In this document: piece by piece, positions 24,983 to 35,108 of the stretch
Position numbering within the stretch: the stretch's first letter is position 1
Layout of the letters: the number at the start of each line of letters is the position of its first letter
From: G965261475 sp965261475 [NCBI: bacterium]
GTDB taxonomy: Bacteria; SAR324; XYD2-FULL-50-16
Direction of reading: 5' to 3'
Assembly: GCA_965261475.1 (NCBI GenBank)
Contig: OZ253454.1
Coordinates: forward strand, 310,001-374,000
DNA length: 64,000 nucleotides
Notes under the pieces: model-generated
Told to the model about the DNA's origin: nothing
The model's database searches: none
Seen by the model: only the letters and a program-made list of their open reading frames with translations
Translations under genes and position numbers: made by a program

Positions 24983-26725
24983 ATGCAAAACACTACAAAA
25001 TCTAGTATATTTGATACTCATAGTTCTAGTCAACAAACCAACAAGTTTGTTGCTAACACTAAACAATTTGCCAAAGACATAAAGTTGACCCAGAGTAAAT
25101 GGTTATTTTTATTAGCTATAATAGCTGCTCTTGCCATCTTCCTTTTTAGCTTTCAAACAGAAGCTCAAGCTGGAGAAAAAACCAAAAAATCAAAAATCAA
25201 AAATGTTATTGTCTTGATTGGTGATGGAATGGGAGTTCAGCAAATGGGGCTGTTAAGAGCCTACGCTAAAAATGCTGCTAATTCTATATATCTTGGCAGA
25301 AAAACAGGAATTACCAAATTGATGGAAGCAGGAGTAATAGGTTTATCTATGCATAACCCAGCAGGGCATATTGTTGTTGATTCTGCTGCCTCTGCTACTC
25401 AACTTTCTACAGCAAAAAGCTCAGGCTCTGAAATGATTGGTGTAGATGCCGATGGTAATTCAGCAGAAACTATTTTAGAAAAAGCAGCTAAAATGGGAAA
25501 ATCAACAGGGTTAGTATCTGATACTAGGATTACTCATGCTACTCCTGCAGCCTTTGCTGCGCACCAACCTCATCGCTCTTTAGAAAATGAAATTGCAGTA
25601 GACTTGCTAAATAACGATGTAGATGTGATGTTGTCTGGCGGTCTGCGTTATTGGATACCTAAATCAGCTAATAATAAAGATGGAGCTGTCTATCAAAAAT
25701 TAGTCAAAATGAGCGAGGGCAATGTGCGGATTAAATCCAAAAGAAAAGATGAGCGTAACTTACTAAACGAAGCACAAAAAAAGGGTTACAAATTGGCTTT
25801 TAATAAAAAGCAAATGAAAAAAGCTAAAAATGGCAAACTCCTAGGTTTATTTGCTTACTCTGGAATGCCAGATGGAATTATAAATACTCAAACCAAAAAC
25901 GACCCTAACCGTACCTCACCAACTCTAACTGAAATGACTAAAAAAGCAGTAGAGCTTTTGAGTAAGAATAAAAAAGGATTCTTTCTAATGGTTGAAGGAG
26001 GACAAATTGATTGGGCAGGTCACGATAACGATACTGGAACTATGTTGCACGAGATGATCAAGTTTGATAACGCAGTAAAATACATTTATAACTGGGCAAA
26101 AGACAGAGAAGATACTTTGGTTATCCTAACAGCTGACCACGAAACAGGCTCTTTTGGGTTTAGTTATTCTATTCGTAACCTTCCAAAAGGTAAAACTTTA
26201 GCAGGTAACGCTTTCAAAAACCGCGAATTTAAACCTAATTATAACTTTGGAAGCAATGATATTTTAGATAAAATTTACGCTCAAAAAGCAAGTTTTGTTT
26301 CAATATTTGGCGAATTTGATAGTTTGCCTAAAACAGAGCAAACTGCAAAAAGCTTGATGATAATTGTTAATAAAAATAATGAGTTTAAAATCACACAAAA
26401 GGACGCTGAGCGAGTTTTAGAAACAGGTGAAAACGAGTATTATGTGAAAGGACACGCTTACCTTGATAGCAAGGTTTTACCTAAAGTATATGATTTTAAA
26501 GCATTTTATGCGTATGGAAGCTACATTCGTCATAGCAATCTAGGTCGTGTGCTAGCTAAACATCAAAACACTGTTTGGGGAACTGGCACTCATACTAATG
26601 CACCTGTGGTTGTAGTTGCTATGGGTCCGTCTTATATTACTTCTCAATTTAGCGGTTTTATTCACCACACTAAATTGGCGAAATATGCTATCAGGGCTCT
26701 CAGCAACAAAAGAGTGCAACGCTAG
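24983..26725 (+). CDS. Alkaline phosphatase (PhoA superfamily)
   Basis: This 580-residue phosphomonoesterase is probably exported. A cytoplasmic N-terminus of about 40 residues is followed by a membrane or signal segment (WLFLLAIIAALAIFLFSF) and AQA. Catalytic features are LIGDGMG (metal site, about 76-82), VDSAASATQLSTA with nucleophile Ser134, RITHATPAAFAAH, MVEGGQIDWAGHDND and LTADHETGSFG, and a His-bearing segment GTHTNAPVVVVAMG. The long N-terminus may keep it as a membrane-anchored enzyme. A strong terminator hairpin lies 80 bases downstream. It would release phosphate from organic esters outside the cytoplasm. Confidence 0.9.
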   Translation: MQNTTKSSIFDTHSSSQQTNKFVANTKQFAKDIKLTQSKWLFLLAIIAALAIFLFSFQTEAQAGEKTKKSKIKNVIVLIGDGMGVQQMGLLRAYAKNAANSIYLGRKTGITKLMEAGVIGLSMHNPAGHIVVDSAASATQLSTAKSSGSEMIGVDADGNSAETILEKAAKMGKSTGLVSDTRITHATPAAFAAHQPHRSLENEIAVDLLNNDVDVMLSGGLRYWIPKSANNKDGAVYQKLVKMSEGNVRIKSKRKDERNLLNEAQKKGYKLAFNKKQMKKAKNGKLLGLFAYSGMPDGIINTQTKNDPNRTSPTLTEMTKKAVELLSKNKKGFFLMVEGGQIDWAGHDNDTGTMLHEMIKFDNAVKYIYNWAKDREDTLVILTADHETGSFGFSYSIRNLPKGKTLAGNAFKNREFKPNYNFGSNDILDKIYAQKASFVSIFGEFDSLPKTEQTAKSLMIIVNKNNEFKITQKDAERVLETGENEYYVKGHAYLDSKVLPKVYDFKAFYAYGSYIRHSNLGRVLAKHQNTVWGTGTHTNAPVVVVAMGPSYITSQFSGFIHHTKLAKYAIRALSNKRVQR

Positions 26726-26807
26726 TATAAGCAATAGTTAGTATTAAATTTGTGTTGTATATTTTGAGATTGATAACAAAATCATAAAATGCAGGCAAAT
26801 AATTCAC

Positions 26808-26845
26808 AAACGAGCAATGATAAGTTTTCTACATTGCTCGTTTTT
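26808..26845 (+). terminator. Intrinsic terminator after alkaline phosphatase
   Basis: A perfect 12-bp stem (AAACGAGCAATG with CATTGCTCGTTT) encloses a 12-base loop and ends in a T run. It separates the phosphatase from the cytochrome gene. Confidence 0.85.
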
Positions 26846-26867
26846 GTATTTTAATTGTTGAGCATCA

Positions 26868-27266
26868 ATGAAAAACAAAATACTAATAGCAATCTTAAGC
26901 ACAGTGCTAAGTGGCTGTGTGAGCAACAACCAACCTACAGACAAAATCGTTAGTACCAATAAACTAGGTCAAATAACCTTTGAAAGGAATTGTGCTGTAT
27001 GCCATGGACAAAAAGCTCAAGGTCTCACTGAGAACTGGAAAATCAAGGTCAATGGCAAGTATCCGGCGCCACCGCTGAATGGTACAGCGCATACTTGGCA
27101 CCACTCACCCGCGGTATTACTTCGTATTATTAACGAAGGAGGCACTACTATGGTAGGTTTTAAAAACCAATTAAGCACCAAGCAAAAACAAGCAGTTTTG
27201 GAATATCTACATAGTTTGTGGCCCCTAAAAATTCAAAAAGCATACAATAAAAGGTTTAACCTATGA
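26868..27266 (+). CDS. c-type cytochrome lipoprotein
   Basis: This 132-residue protein has a lipoprotein signal (ILIAILSTVLSGC, lipidated Cys17), one haem-binding CAVCH (42-46) and a likely axial Met in GTTMVGFKNQL (about 94). It is a small mono-haem class I cytochrome anchored to a membrane on the periplasmic side, probably an electron carrier to or from a respiratory complex. It stands alone between a terminator and the convergent malate synthase gene. Confidence 0.88.
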   Translation: MKNKILIAILSTVLSGCVSNNQPTDKIVSTNKLGQITFERNCAVCHGQKAQGLTENWKIKVNGKYPAPPLNGTAHTWHHSPAVLLRIINEGGTTMVGFKNQLSTKQKQAVLEYLHSLWPLKIQKAYNKRFNL

Positions 27267-27340
27267 TACTAGTTTTGTGCTCTATAGTTAGCATTTGACT
27301 TGTATGCTTGTCTGAGACTTACACACAATGATGATAGCAA

Positions 27341-29509
27341 TTATTGTCTGAGAGCTTTGATTTGCCTACGATTTGCGTGCAAGATTTGCTCGGTATAGCC
27401 ATTGAGACTTTTGCGTCCCTCAAACACAAGCTCTAGTGCCGTTTGAAAGGCTATACTAGTCTTAAAATCATCGCTCATCGCTTGATAGCTAGGTTCACTC
27501 GAGTTTTGTCTGTCAACCACGCCAGCCATTTTTTCAAAGACCTTGCGTACTTGTTGTGCCGTAGTCAATCCATGATGCAACCAATTAGCAATATGTTGAC
27601 TAGATATTCTCAGTGTAGCCCTATCTTCCATGAGTGCTACATCGTTTAAATTAGCAACTTTAGAGCAACCAATACCATAGTTAATCCATTTCACTACATA
27701 ACCTAGTATTCCTTGTGCATTATTTTCTAATTCTCTAACCAATTCGCTATGATGGAGCTTGCGAGAGCCAAGCAGTGGAATTGTCAAAATATCATAGATA
27801 TTTGCATGCACGCACGCTTGAAGCTCGCTTTGGCGCATAGTGACACTGACCTGGTGGTAATGCATCGCATGCAATGTTGCCGCCGTAGGCGATGGTACCC
27901 ACGCAGTATTTGCACCTGCTCTAGGGTGAGCGATTTTTTGCTCCATCATTGTCATCATGTTATCTGGTGCTGCCCACATGCCCTTGCCAATTTGTCCATG
28001 TCCTGGAATACCAACATCTAACCCTACATCTACATTCCAATCTTCGTAAGCTAGCAACCAGGGCGCTAACTTCATATCATTTTTTGGAATAACTGCTCCG
28101 GCTTCCATACAACTATGAATTTCATCACCTGTTCTATCTAAAAATCCAGTGTTGATAAATACCACGCGCTCGCTTGCAACACGGATACATTCTTTTAAAT
28201 TAATTGTTGTTCTGCGTTCTTCGTCCATAATACCAATTTTGATCGTATTTCTTTTAAGACCAAGTACATCCTCTACCAGTGAGAATAATTCTACAGCAGC
28301 AGCACTTTCAGCTGGTCCATGCATCTTGGGTTTGACAACATAAATACTACCTGCGCGGCTATTACGGCACCTACCTTGAGCGCGTAAATCAAGCATAGCA
28401 GCGGTAACAGTAACCATAGCGTCTAAAAATGTTTCAGGAATTTCTTCCTCCTTATAAGTAACAATATCAGTATACATATGAGTGCCAACATGACGAATAA
28501 ACATTACACTGCGTCCGTGCAGTACAAGTGGTTTGCCATCGGGAGCTAGATACTCCTTATCTAACTCTAATTTCCGTTCTAAAACCTCTCCAGCTTTTTT
28601 AATCTTGGCTTTTAGATTGCCACGCATTAGCCCAGCCCAATTTCTATAAACACGCACCTTATCTTCTGCATCTACGGCGGCAACAGAATCTTCACAATCC
28701 ATAATACTAGTCAATGCCGATTCAATTCTCACATCGTAAACACTAGCAAGGTCGCCCCGCCCAATAAAAAACCCCTCACCAATACAAATATCAATATGCA
28801 AATTATTATGCTTTAATAAAATATTAGTTGGTGATTGCTGAGTGCCACGATACCCAACAAAACGCTCTTTCCAACCCAATCCAGCCTCACTGCCGTCTCC
28901 CATTACTACAACTAAATTTCCAGATTTAACCTTATATTTTACAGCATAGGCATGGCTACCTACAGACAAAGGCACAGCTCTATCTAAAAACTCCCGTACA
29001 TAACGAATAACTTGAGCACCACGAACTGGATTATATTTTGTAGTTTTTTTACAACCTGCTACTTCTAAAATAATATCAGTGCCGTACAGCGCGTCATACA
29101 AACTACCCCATCTTGCGTTTGCTGCATTCAAGGCATATCTTGCATTATCAACTGGGACTACTAATTGTGGCGCAGCAATAGTGGATATTTCTTCATCTAC
29201 ATTCTCACTCACAACTTTAAATGGAGCCCCAACTGGTAACAAATATCCAATATCTCTAAGAAAAGTTTCGTATTCTTTGATATTCATAGATTGTTTGTGA
29301 TTTTTGTGCCACTGATCTAATTTTTGTTGAAACTCATTGCGTTTTTCGAGCAGCATTTTGTTCTTGCTACCTAATTGCTCTATGATTTTTGCGAGTCCAC
29401 CCCAAAACTTTTCGCTGTCAACCCCAGTATCTGGTAGAATATCTGTGGCTATTAACTCGTAAAGCGATGTATCTATGCTTAAATTATTTATTTTGATTCT
29501 CTTTGTCAT
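27341..29509 (-). CDS. glcB: Malate synthase G
   Basis: This 722-residue protein has the usual length for malate synthase G. It condenses glyoxylate and acetyl-CoA to malate in the glyoxylate pathway. Recognisable blocks are VPVDNARYALNAANARWGSLYDALYGTD, the catalytic region IMDCEDSVAAVDAEDKV, NSRAGSIYVVKPKMHGP, GIMDEERRTTINLKECI and INTGFLDRTGDEIHS. It lies alone on the minus strand; no isocitrate lyase gene is in the window. The ATG start gives a typical N-terminus. Confidence 0.97.
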   Translation of the reverse strand: MTKRIKINNLSIDTSLYELIATDILPDTGVDSEKFWGGLAKIIEQLGSKNKMLLEKRNEFQQKLDQWHKNHKQSMNIKEYETFLRDIGYLLPVGAPFKVVSENVDEEISTIAAPQLVVPVDNARYALNAANARWGSLYDALYGTDIILEVAGCKKTTKYNPVRGAQVIRYVREFLDRAVPLSVGSHAYAVKYKVKSGNLVVVMGDGSEAGLGWKERFVGYRGTQQSPTNILLKHNNLHIDICIGEGFFIGRGDLASVYDVRIESALTSIMDCEDSVAAVDAEDKVRVYRNWAGLMRGNLKAKIKKAGEVLERKLELDKEYLAPDGKPLVLHGRSVMFIRHVGTHMYTDIVTYKEEEIPETFLDAMVTVTAAMLDLRAQGRCRNSRAGSIYVVKPKMHGPAESAAAVELFSLVEDVLGLKRNTIKIGIMDEERRTTINLKECIRVASERVVFINTGFLDRTGDEIHSCMEAGAVIPKNDMKLAPWLLAYEDWNVDVGLDVGIPGHGQIGKGMWAAPDNMMTMMEQKIAHPRAGANTAWVPSPTAATLHAMHYHQVSVTMRQSELQACVHANIYDILTIPLLGSRKLHHSELVRELENNAQGILGYVVKWINYGIGCSKVANLNDVALMEDRATLRISSQHIANWLHHGLTTAQQVRKVFEKMAGVVDRQNSSEPSYQAMSDDFKTSIAFQTALELVFEGRKSLNGYTEQILHANRRQIKALRQ

Positions 29510-29947
29510 ATTTATATTTAATCTTCGTATTAGTTCTCATAAACTCTAGTGTAGCATTGCAATTATAAATCTAGTATACACAAACCCCTATAGTTTTAAA
29601 ATGATGATAATCTTGTTTTTTACAAGTAGTATACTCATAACATTTTACTACCTACAACCCTTTTGTCTTTGTTAAAATATTTTAAATCTAGCCGTTAAAT
29701 AATCACTAGTAGTGCAAGGCTAGGGGGTAGGGAGTAAGGATTATATTTTTTACTCTTATAGCTAAAAAACTGCAATTTTTATCAAAAATATAAAAAAAAT
29801 CCAAATAATTTTTATTTTTCTTGCTTGGTTTTTTGTTTACCTGTAAAATGCGGACTTATCATATTTTTTTTTGCTTTTAGTAAAAGACTTGTGATAAATC
29901 AAAGCCCTAGTGCTTTGTTTTTTTTTAATTTAATTTTAATAAAATAT
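29510..29947. other. Intergenic region upstream of the barrel gene, with a terminator-like hairpin
   Basis: About 440 bp of very AT-rich DNA lie between the divergent malate synthase and barrel genes. A small hairpin (CAAAGC at 29900-29905 with GCTTTG at 29912-29917) followed by nine T sits 22 bases before the barrel ATG. It could act as an attenuator or as a terminator for upstream transcription. No gene is visible. Confidence 0.5.
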
Positions 29948-30671
29948 ATGAAAACTACAAATATTGGTTGTTTGTTTACTGCAATTACCCCCCCCCCCTA
30001 CCTTTTTACACTTTCACTCGTATAAGCTCAAGGCTCTCTTTGTAGGCTTATTACTCTTTGCTAGTGGGAGCTCCTTATGTTTGGCACAGGAGAATTCTAC
30101 TAGGACTAAAACACTCTCTGTTGTTCTTGGCAATGCCAAGTTATCGCCTGCTGCTGTATTTGATGGAACAAATACTCAAAGTACTAGCGGTTTGATGTTT
30201 GATATTGCACTCAGTGATAATCCACTCAGGCTAGCGCTAGGTTATTTCTCAGGTAAGTCAGATCATATGACTAAGGAAACTATTCCAATTTTTACTGGTG
30301 GTGTAGTCGTTAAGAATGAAACTATTGTAACAGTTAGCGAGACAACATTAGGTGCTCGTTACTATTTTGAGGATCTATCGCCAGCTGTAGATTTTTATGC
30401 AGGCGCAGGTTTGGTTTCAGTGAATTTCAAATTTACGAACAAATCATTAACTGAGACAGGATTTTCGTCTACTTCAGTTTCAACTTCAACTTCAGGATCT
30501 GGTAGCGGCACCTATTTAGGTCTCGGTGCTAGGCGCATTTTTGAGAATGGTTTCACCCTAGGGCTAGACTACCACAATGCTAATGCTGAGGAGATTAAAG
30601 TGTTTGATGGTGGTGTTAAATTGAATTACGGTCTTACCAGAACAAGCCTCACACTCGGCTATAGCTGGTAG
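29948..30671 (+). CDS. Outer-membrane beta-barrel protein with poly-C tract near the start (phase-variable candidate)
   Basis: The mature region (AQENSTRTKTLSVVLGN to a C-terminal LTLGYSW ending in Trp) alternates hydrophobic and polar residues like an eight-strand-type barrel. It is preceded by a signal peptide LKALFVGLLLFASGSSLCLAQ. The only ATG in place (29948, MKTTNIGCLFTAIT) reads into a run of 11 C (29988-29998). With 11 C it shifts out of the barrel frame and stops at 30023-30025. With 10 or 13 C it would read straight into the signal peptide. In the present state only a weak TTG at 29964 opens the barrel frame, so expression is probably low or off. Confidence 0.75.
29988..29998 (+). 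repeat. Poly-C tract (11 C)
   Basis: The homopolymer lies inside the predicted 5' coding part of the barrel gene. Slipped-strand mispairing here would switch the frame. Confidence 0.95.
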
Positions 30672-30690
30672 TCACAACCAAGTTACTAGA

Positions 30691-30719
30691 GCGTACTACC
30701 TACTAGCGAGGCAGTACGC
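30691..30719. terminator. Hairpin after the barrel gene
   Basis: GCGTACTACCT pairs with AGGCAGTACGC with one mismatch around a short loop, 20 bases after the barrel stop. No T run follows, so termination is uncertain. Confidence 0.4.
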
Positions 30720-30793
30720 TTCAGCAATCCGTAAAAGTTATTATTGATAACAAAACAAACATTAACAATTACAATACTAATCTCTTAAAAAAT

Positions 30794-33616
30794 ATGAAAG
30801 CAATTAAAGTTTTAGCTATTTTCCTCATAACAATTTTATTTTTAGCTTGCGCTGCTGATAGTGGCAGTGGTGGTAGTAGTCATAACTTGGATAACTTACA
30901 AATTGTTACTTTAGCTTCCAAAGATGCTACAAGTACCCCGATTATAGCAGCAAAAGATAAAGACAATTCTGATATGCTAGTAGTTCTCGGTGATACTAAT
31001 GCCAGTGGAGATGTTACAAATGTTAACGGGGTTATGTTTAGTGATGCTAATGGTAATTCTATGAGAATCTCTATAGATAATACTGGTTTGCCTACCAAAG
31101 TAGAACTAAGAAATGGTTTTTATTATACTTTGAACAACTATCAGGGCAATACAGCTTTGATGAGTGTTTATGATGCCTCTGATAATGCGCTCTTTAGTGA
31201 TAGAATTACTTTTGCTAATGGAGAGATTGCTCAACTACAATCTTTTTTTACTCCTTCTGGTCAGAATACACAAAATTTAAATTCACCGCAAAATTTCCAA
31301 TTACCATCAATTAAACGATTTTCTGATCCCGCTTTTTTATTAAGTTTGGGTAGTACTGTTACAAATATACTAGCTTGTAGCGTATCAATAAAAATTGCGT
31401 TAGCATCTGCAGCCGTTACCGCAGGAAGCGCCAGTCCTTTGTCTATTGCTGTGGCTATTTTGGGTTGTGGTTCGTATTTAGCTTCTTTATTGTCAACACT
31501 AGATCCAGATAGTGTAACGCTGAATGTTATTTCTACTACATTAGATGGCATTGGATGTGCTACTGTTTTATTAACCAAGAATATTCAAGATTTAATATCT
31601 TGTGTTGCCTTAGCTTTAGATCTAGGAGCTTTCTTAGTAAGAAAATTCAATAATAACCCAGATTTACAAGTATTTGCGATAAGACAACTTGACGGAAGAG
31701 CAAGAGTTTTTTCAGGAGATGAGATTACCTTGCTTACTTCAACTAGAAATATAGATTCTGGAGCTAGTGAGCCTACAACTTTGGGACTGTATTTATCTGA
31801 AGATGGTAATATTAATGGAGATGATATCTATTTAGAAGATATTGTTACTATTAGAGCGCTAGCAGGGCAAGGCTTTGATAACAATGAAATTGCAGGACAA
31901 AATCAAAGACATAGCTTTAGTGCTCCTTCTACTCCAGGGGTCTATTACTATGGAGTTTGCGTTATTCCTGTACCAGGAGAAAAAGAAACAGAAAATAACT
32001 GCTCTGATAGAATTCGTATAGAAGTCAACAATGATCCAGATTTAGTAGTCTCTGCTTTTACTAGTGGTAATGATTTTGTTACTGATTATGCTTTTTCTTT
32101 ATCAACAGTAATTGGCAATATAGGTACAAGTAGTAGCGCAGCAAGTAATGTGCGTTTTTATGGGTCTCACGATCGAAATATTAGCCCCCGAGATACTCAA
32201 ATTGGAGAAGCACAACCTCTAGATTCTTTGGCTGGTGGTGGTGTATTAGAAAATAATGCTCAGCTTGTTATTACTCCCAATACACCAGGAACCTACTACT
32301 ACGGAGCTTGTGTGGATAGAGTTGCCAGTGAGTACTCCACTAGCAACAATTGCTCTTTAGGAGTAGCAGTAAGAGTACGCGCTAGTAGTGGTGGTGGGAA
32401 TAATAACCCACCAGATTTAATTATCTCCTCTTTTACAGCTAGTCCAACCACTATAAGTGCCAACCAAGATATTACTTTGCGTGCAGTAGTAGAAAATTCT
32501 GGTGGGCAGCGATCTAGTCGCACTAATTTGCGCTATTACCTCTCTAGCAATAGCAAAATCAGTCCTAGCGATAGCGAAATCACAAATTTAATTACCCATA
32601 TTCCTAACCTTGATCCAAACGAACGCAGCAATGAAAGCGCACAAACACAAGGGCATAGCTCTGGTACAGCCTATTATGGGGTATGTGTAGATAGCATTAG
32701 CGGAGAACCTAATACAAGTAACAATTGCTCTCGTGGAGTAGCAATTACCGTTACTAACTCGGTAGCTGGAGCAAGTTGGACGCAGACGCAGACAACGACA
32801 ACTTGGTCTGCTCGTAGTAATCATAGCTCCGTAGTTTTTGATGACAAGCTCTGGGTACTAGGTGGTAACGACAAAAACGATGTCTGGTACAGTGAAGACG
32901 GAAGTACTTGGACTCAGGCGACTAGCTCTGCGGCTTGGTCTGCTCGCAATGAACATACCTCCGTAGTTTTTGATGACAAGCTCTGGGTGCTAGGTGGTGG
33001 TTTTTATTTGAGAGAAAAAAACGATGTCTGGTTCAGTACAGACGGAGTAACTTGGACCCAAGCGACCAGCAATGCTGATTGGTCTGTTAGAAGGTGGCAT
33101 AGCTCCGTAGTTTTTGATGACAAGCTCTGGGTGCTAGGTGGTGATGATGGTGGTAGCAGAAAAAACGATGTCTGGTTCAGCGAAAACGGAGCAACTTGGA
33201 CCCAGGCTACTAGCTCTGCTGCTTGGTCTGTTAGAGGGGCACACACCTCCGTAGTTTTTGATAACAAGCTCTGGGTGCTAGGTGGTTATGATGGTGGTAG
33301 CTACAAAAATGATGTCTGGTTCAGCGAGGACGGGATCACCTGGACGCAAACAACTAGCTCTGCTGCTTGGTCTGCTCGTGATGTTCATACATCCGTAGTT
33401 TTTGATGACAAGCTCTGGGTGCTAGGTGGTAAGGACACTGGTGGCAGAAAAAACGATGTCTGGTTCAGCGAGGACGGGATTACTTGGACCCAGGAGACTA
33501 GCTCTGCTGCTTGGTCTGCTAGGTGGGGGCATAGCTCCGTAGTTTTTGATAACAAAATCTGGATACTAGGTGGCAATGATGGTAGCAACAAAAACGATGT
33601 CTGGTATCTAGATTAA
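30794..33616 (+). CDS. Lipoprotein with CARDB-like domains and kelch-type repeats
   Basis: This 940-residue surface lipoprotein has the signal MKAIKVLAIFLITILFLAC (lipidated Cys19). An N-terminal beta-rich region (about 30-160) and a hydrophobic stretch (about 185-280) precede three CARDB/adhesion-like domains. Each of these ends in a motif like TPGTYYYGACVDRV with NNCS, which probably forms disulfides. The C-terminal third has six kelch-like repeats of about 47 residues (WSARxxHSSVVFDDKLWVLGG then NDVWFSEDG). It is probably exposed on the cell surface and involved in binding. The DNA of the repeats is nearly identical to that of the next gene. Confidence 0.75.
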   Translation: MKAIKVLAIFLITILFLACAADSGSGGSSHNLDNLQIVTLASKDATSTPIIAAKDKDNSDMLVVLGDTNASGDVTNVNGVMFSDANGNSMRISIDNTGLPTKVELRNGFYYTLNNYQGNTALMSVYDASDNALFSDRITFANGEIAQLQSFFTPSGQNTQNLNSPQNFQLPSIKRFSDPAFLLSLGSTVTNILACSVSIKIALASAAVTAGSASPLSIAVAILGCGSYLASLLSTLDPDSVTLNVISTTLDGIGCATVLLTKNIQDLISCVALALDLGAFLVRKFNNNPDLQVFAIRQLDGRARVFSGDEITLLTSTRNIDSGASEPTTLGLYLSEDGNINGDDIYLEDIVTIRALAGQGFDNNEIAGQNQRHSFSAPSTPGVYYYGVCVIPVPGEKETENNCSDRIRIEVNNDPDLVVSAFTSGNDFVTDYAFSLSTVIGNIGTSSSAASNVRFYGSHDRNISPRDTQIGEAQPLDSLAGGGVLENNAQLVITPNTPGTYYYGACVDRVASEYSTSNNCSLGVAVRVRASSGGGNNNPPDLIISSFTASPTTISANQDITLRAVVENSGGQRSSRTNLRYYLSSNSKISPSDSEITNLITHIPNLDPNERSNESAQTQGHSSGTAYYGVCVDSISGEPNTSNNCSRGVAITVTNSVAGASWTQTQTTTTWSARSNHSSVVFDDKLWVLGGNDKNDVWYSEDGSTWTQATSSAAWSARNEHTSVVFDDKLWVLGGGFYLREKNDVWFSTDGVTWTQATSNADWSVRRWHSSVVFDDKLWVLGGDDGGSRKNDVWFSENGATWTQATSSAAWSVRGAHTSVVFDNKLWVLGGYDGGSYKNDVWFSEDGITWTQTTSSAAWSARDVHTSVVFDDKLWVLGGKDTGGRKNDVWFSEDGITWTQETSSAAWSARWGHSSVVFDNKIWILGGNDGSNKNDVWYLD

Positions 33617-33698
33617 CTTTTTTTATAAATACCCACTCCGCTAGCAGATTGATAATAAAATAAACATCAGTAATTAAAATACTAATCTAATAAAAAAT

Positions 33699-34730
33699 AT
33701 GAAAGCAATTAAAATTTTAGCTATTTTCCTCATAACAATTTTATTTTTAGCTTGCGCTACTGATAGTAGTGATAACTCGGTAGCTGGAGCGACTTGGACC
33801 CAGGCGACTAGCTCTGCGGCTTGGTCTGCTCGTTATTATCATAGCTCCGTAGTTTATGATGACAAAATCTGGGTGCTAGGTGGTATTAATGATAAAGATG
33901 TTGATGATGATGGTAGTAATATTGACACCAAAAACGATGTCTGGTTCAGCGCAGACGGGATTACTTGGACTCTGGCGACTAGCGATGCGGCTTGGTCTGC
34001 TAGGTGGGGGCATAGCTCCGTAGTTTTTGATCATAAGATGTGGGTGTTAGGTGGTATTGATGATAGCACTAAAAACGATGTCTGGTTCAGCGAGGACGGA
34101 AGTACTTGGACTCAAGCTACGAGCTCTGCTGCTTGGTCTGCTCGAATTTGGTACAGCTCCGTAGTTTTTGATAACAAAATCTGGATACTAGGTGGTGTTT
34201 TTGATGATGATGATGATGGTAATATTAGTGACACCAAAAACGATGTCTGGTTCAGCGAAGACGGAAGTACTTGGACGCAGGCTACTAGCTCTGCAGCTTG
34301 GTCTGTTAGAGGGGCACACACCTCCGTAGTTTTTGATAACAAAATCTGGGTGCTAGGTGGTGTTGACGATGATGATGATGATGATAATCTTAGTGACACC
34401 AAAAACGATGTCTGGTTCAGCGAAGACGGAAGTACTTGGACGCAGGCTACTAGCTCTGCAGCTTGGTCTGCTCGCGCTTTGCATAGCTCCGTAGTTTTTG
34501 ATAACAAAATCTGGGTGCTAGGTGGTTTTGACGATGATGATAATAATCCTAGTAGTAGTAGAAAAAACGATGTCTGGTACAGTGAAGACGGAGCAACTTG
34601 GACCCAGGAGACTAGCTCTGCGGCTTGGTCTGCTCGCGGTGGACATAGCTCCGTAGTTTTTGATAACAAAATCTGGGTGCTAGGTGGCAATGATGGTAGC
34701 GACAAAAACGATGTCTGGTATCTAGATTAA
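33699..34730 (+). CDS. Kelch-repeat lipoprotein
   Basis: This 343-residue protein shares the signal peptide (MKAIKILAIFLITILFLAC) and upstream DNA of the previous gene but keeps only kelch-like repeats, about six, which would form one beta-propeller. Loops between blades carry Asp runs (DDDDDDD) encoded by GAT triplets, for example at 34367-34385. These may bind divalent cations. Blades have the pattern TWTQATSSAAWSAR, HSSVVFDNKIWVLGG, KNDVWFSEDGS. It is a paralogue made by duplication and domain loss. Confidence 0.8.
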   Translation: MKAIKILAIFLITILFLACATDSSDNSVAGATWTQATSSAAWSARYYHSSVVYDDKIWVLGGINDKDVDDDGSNIDTKNDVWFSADGITWTLATSDAAWSARWGHSSVVFDHKMWVLGGIDDSTKNDVWFSEDGSTWTQATSSAAWSARIWYSSVVFDNKIWILGGVFDDDDDGNISDTKNDVWFSEDGSTWTQATSSAAWSVRGAHTSVVFDNKIWVLGGVDDDDDDDNLSDTKNDVWFSEDGSTWTQATSSAAWSARALHSSVVFDNKIWVLGGFDDDDNNPSSSRKNDVWYSEDGATWTQETSSAAWSARGGHSSVVFDNKIWVLGGNDGSDKNDVWYLD

Positions 34731-35108
34731 CTTTCTTTCTAAACGCCTCACTTTGTTAGCAGCGGGAATTTTGATAAGCGAAGCTAAGCGAGTAAAAAAC
34801 CGAGCGTAGCAAAGCAATAAAATATCGCTTAAGAGCTATTAGCTCTCTCATTACCAGAATAACGAGTTTCTCACAGGTTCTAGCTGCTAGCTGAGAGATT
34901 TTATCATTCTCATCCCTTTATTTTTAAGGAATTTTAGAGATTTTTTTAATTTATAGCTAAAATCATACTTTTTTCTCGGATTAGTATAATGCTAACTACT
35001 GGTGCTTTGTGGCACTCAAATAAACAATAACTTCACACTTTTGCTAGTTACTTATGTTAAGTATATAAGTATAATACGAGTTGTAATACAAAAGAAAACT
35101 TAAAAAAA
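34731..35108. other. Intergenic region
   Basis: About 380 bp without a gene. It contains short imperfect inverted repeats (AAGCGAAGCTAAGCGAG region, and GAGCTATTAGCTC at about 34839). The last 60 bases before the methylase are strongly AT-rich and could hold its promoter, but no clear -35/-10 pair stands out. Confidence 0.45.

Noticed and set aside
27285-27340. Bidirectional terminator between the cytochrome and malate synthase genes
   Set aside because: Only weak inverted repeats (about 5 bp) could be found.
34112-34705. 197-residue minus-strand frame opposite the kelch gene
   Set aside because: Its periodicity mirrors the kelch repeats on the plus strand, and it lacks independent support.
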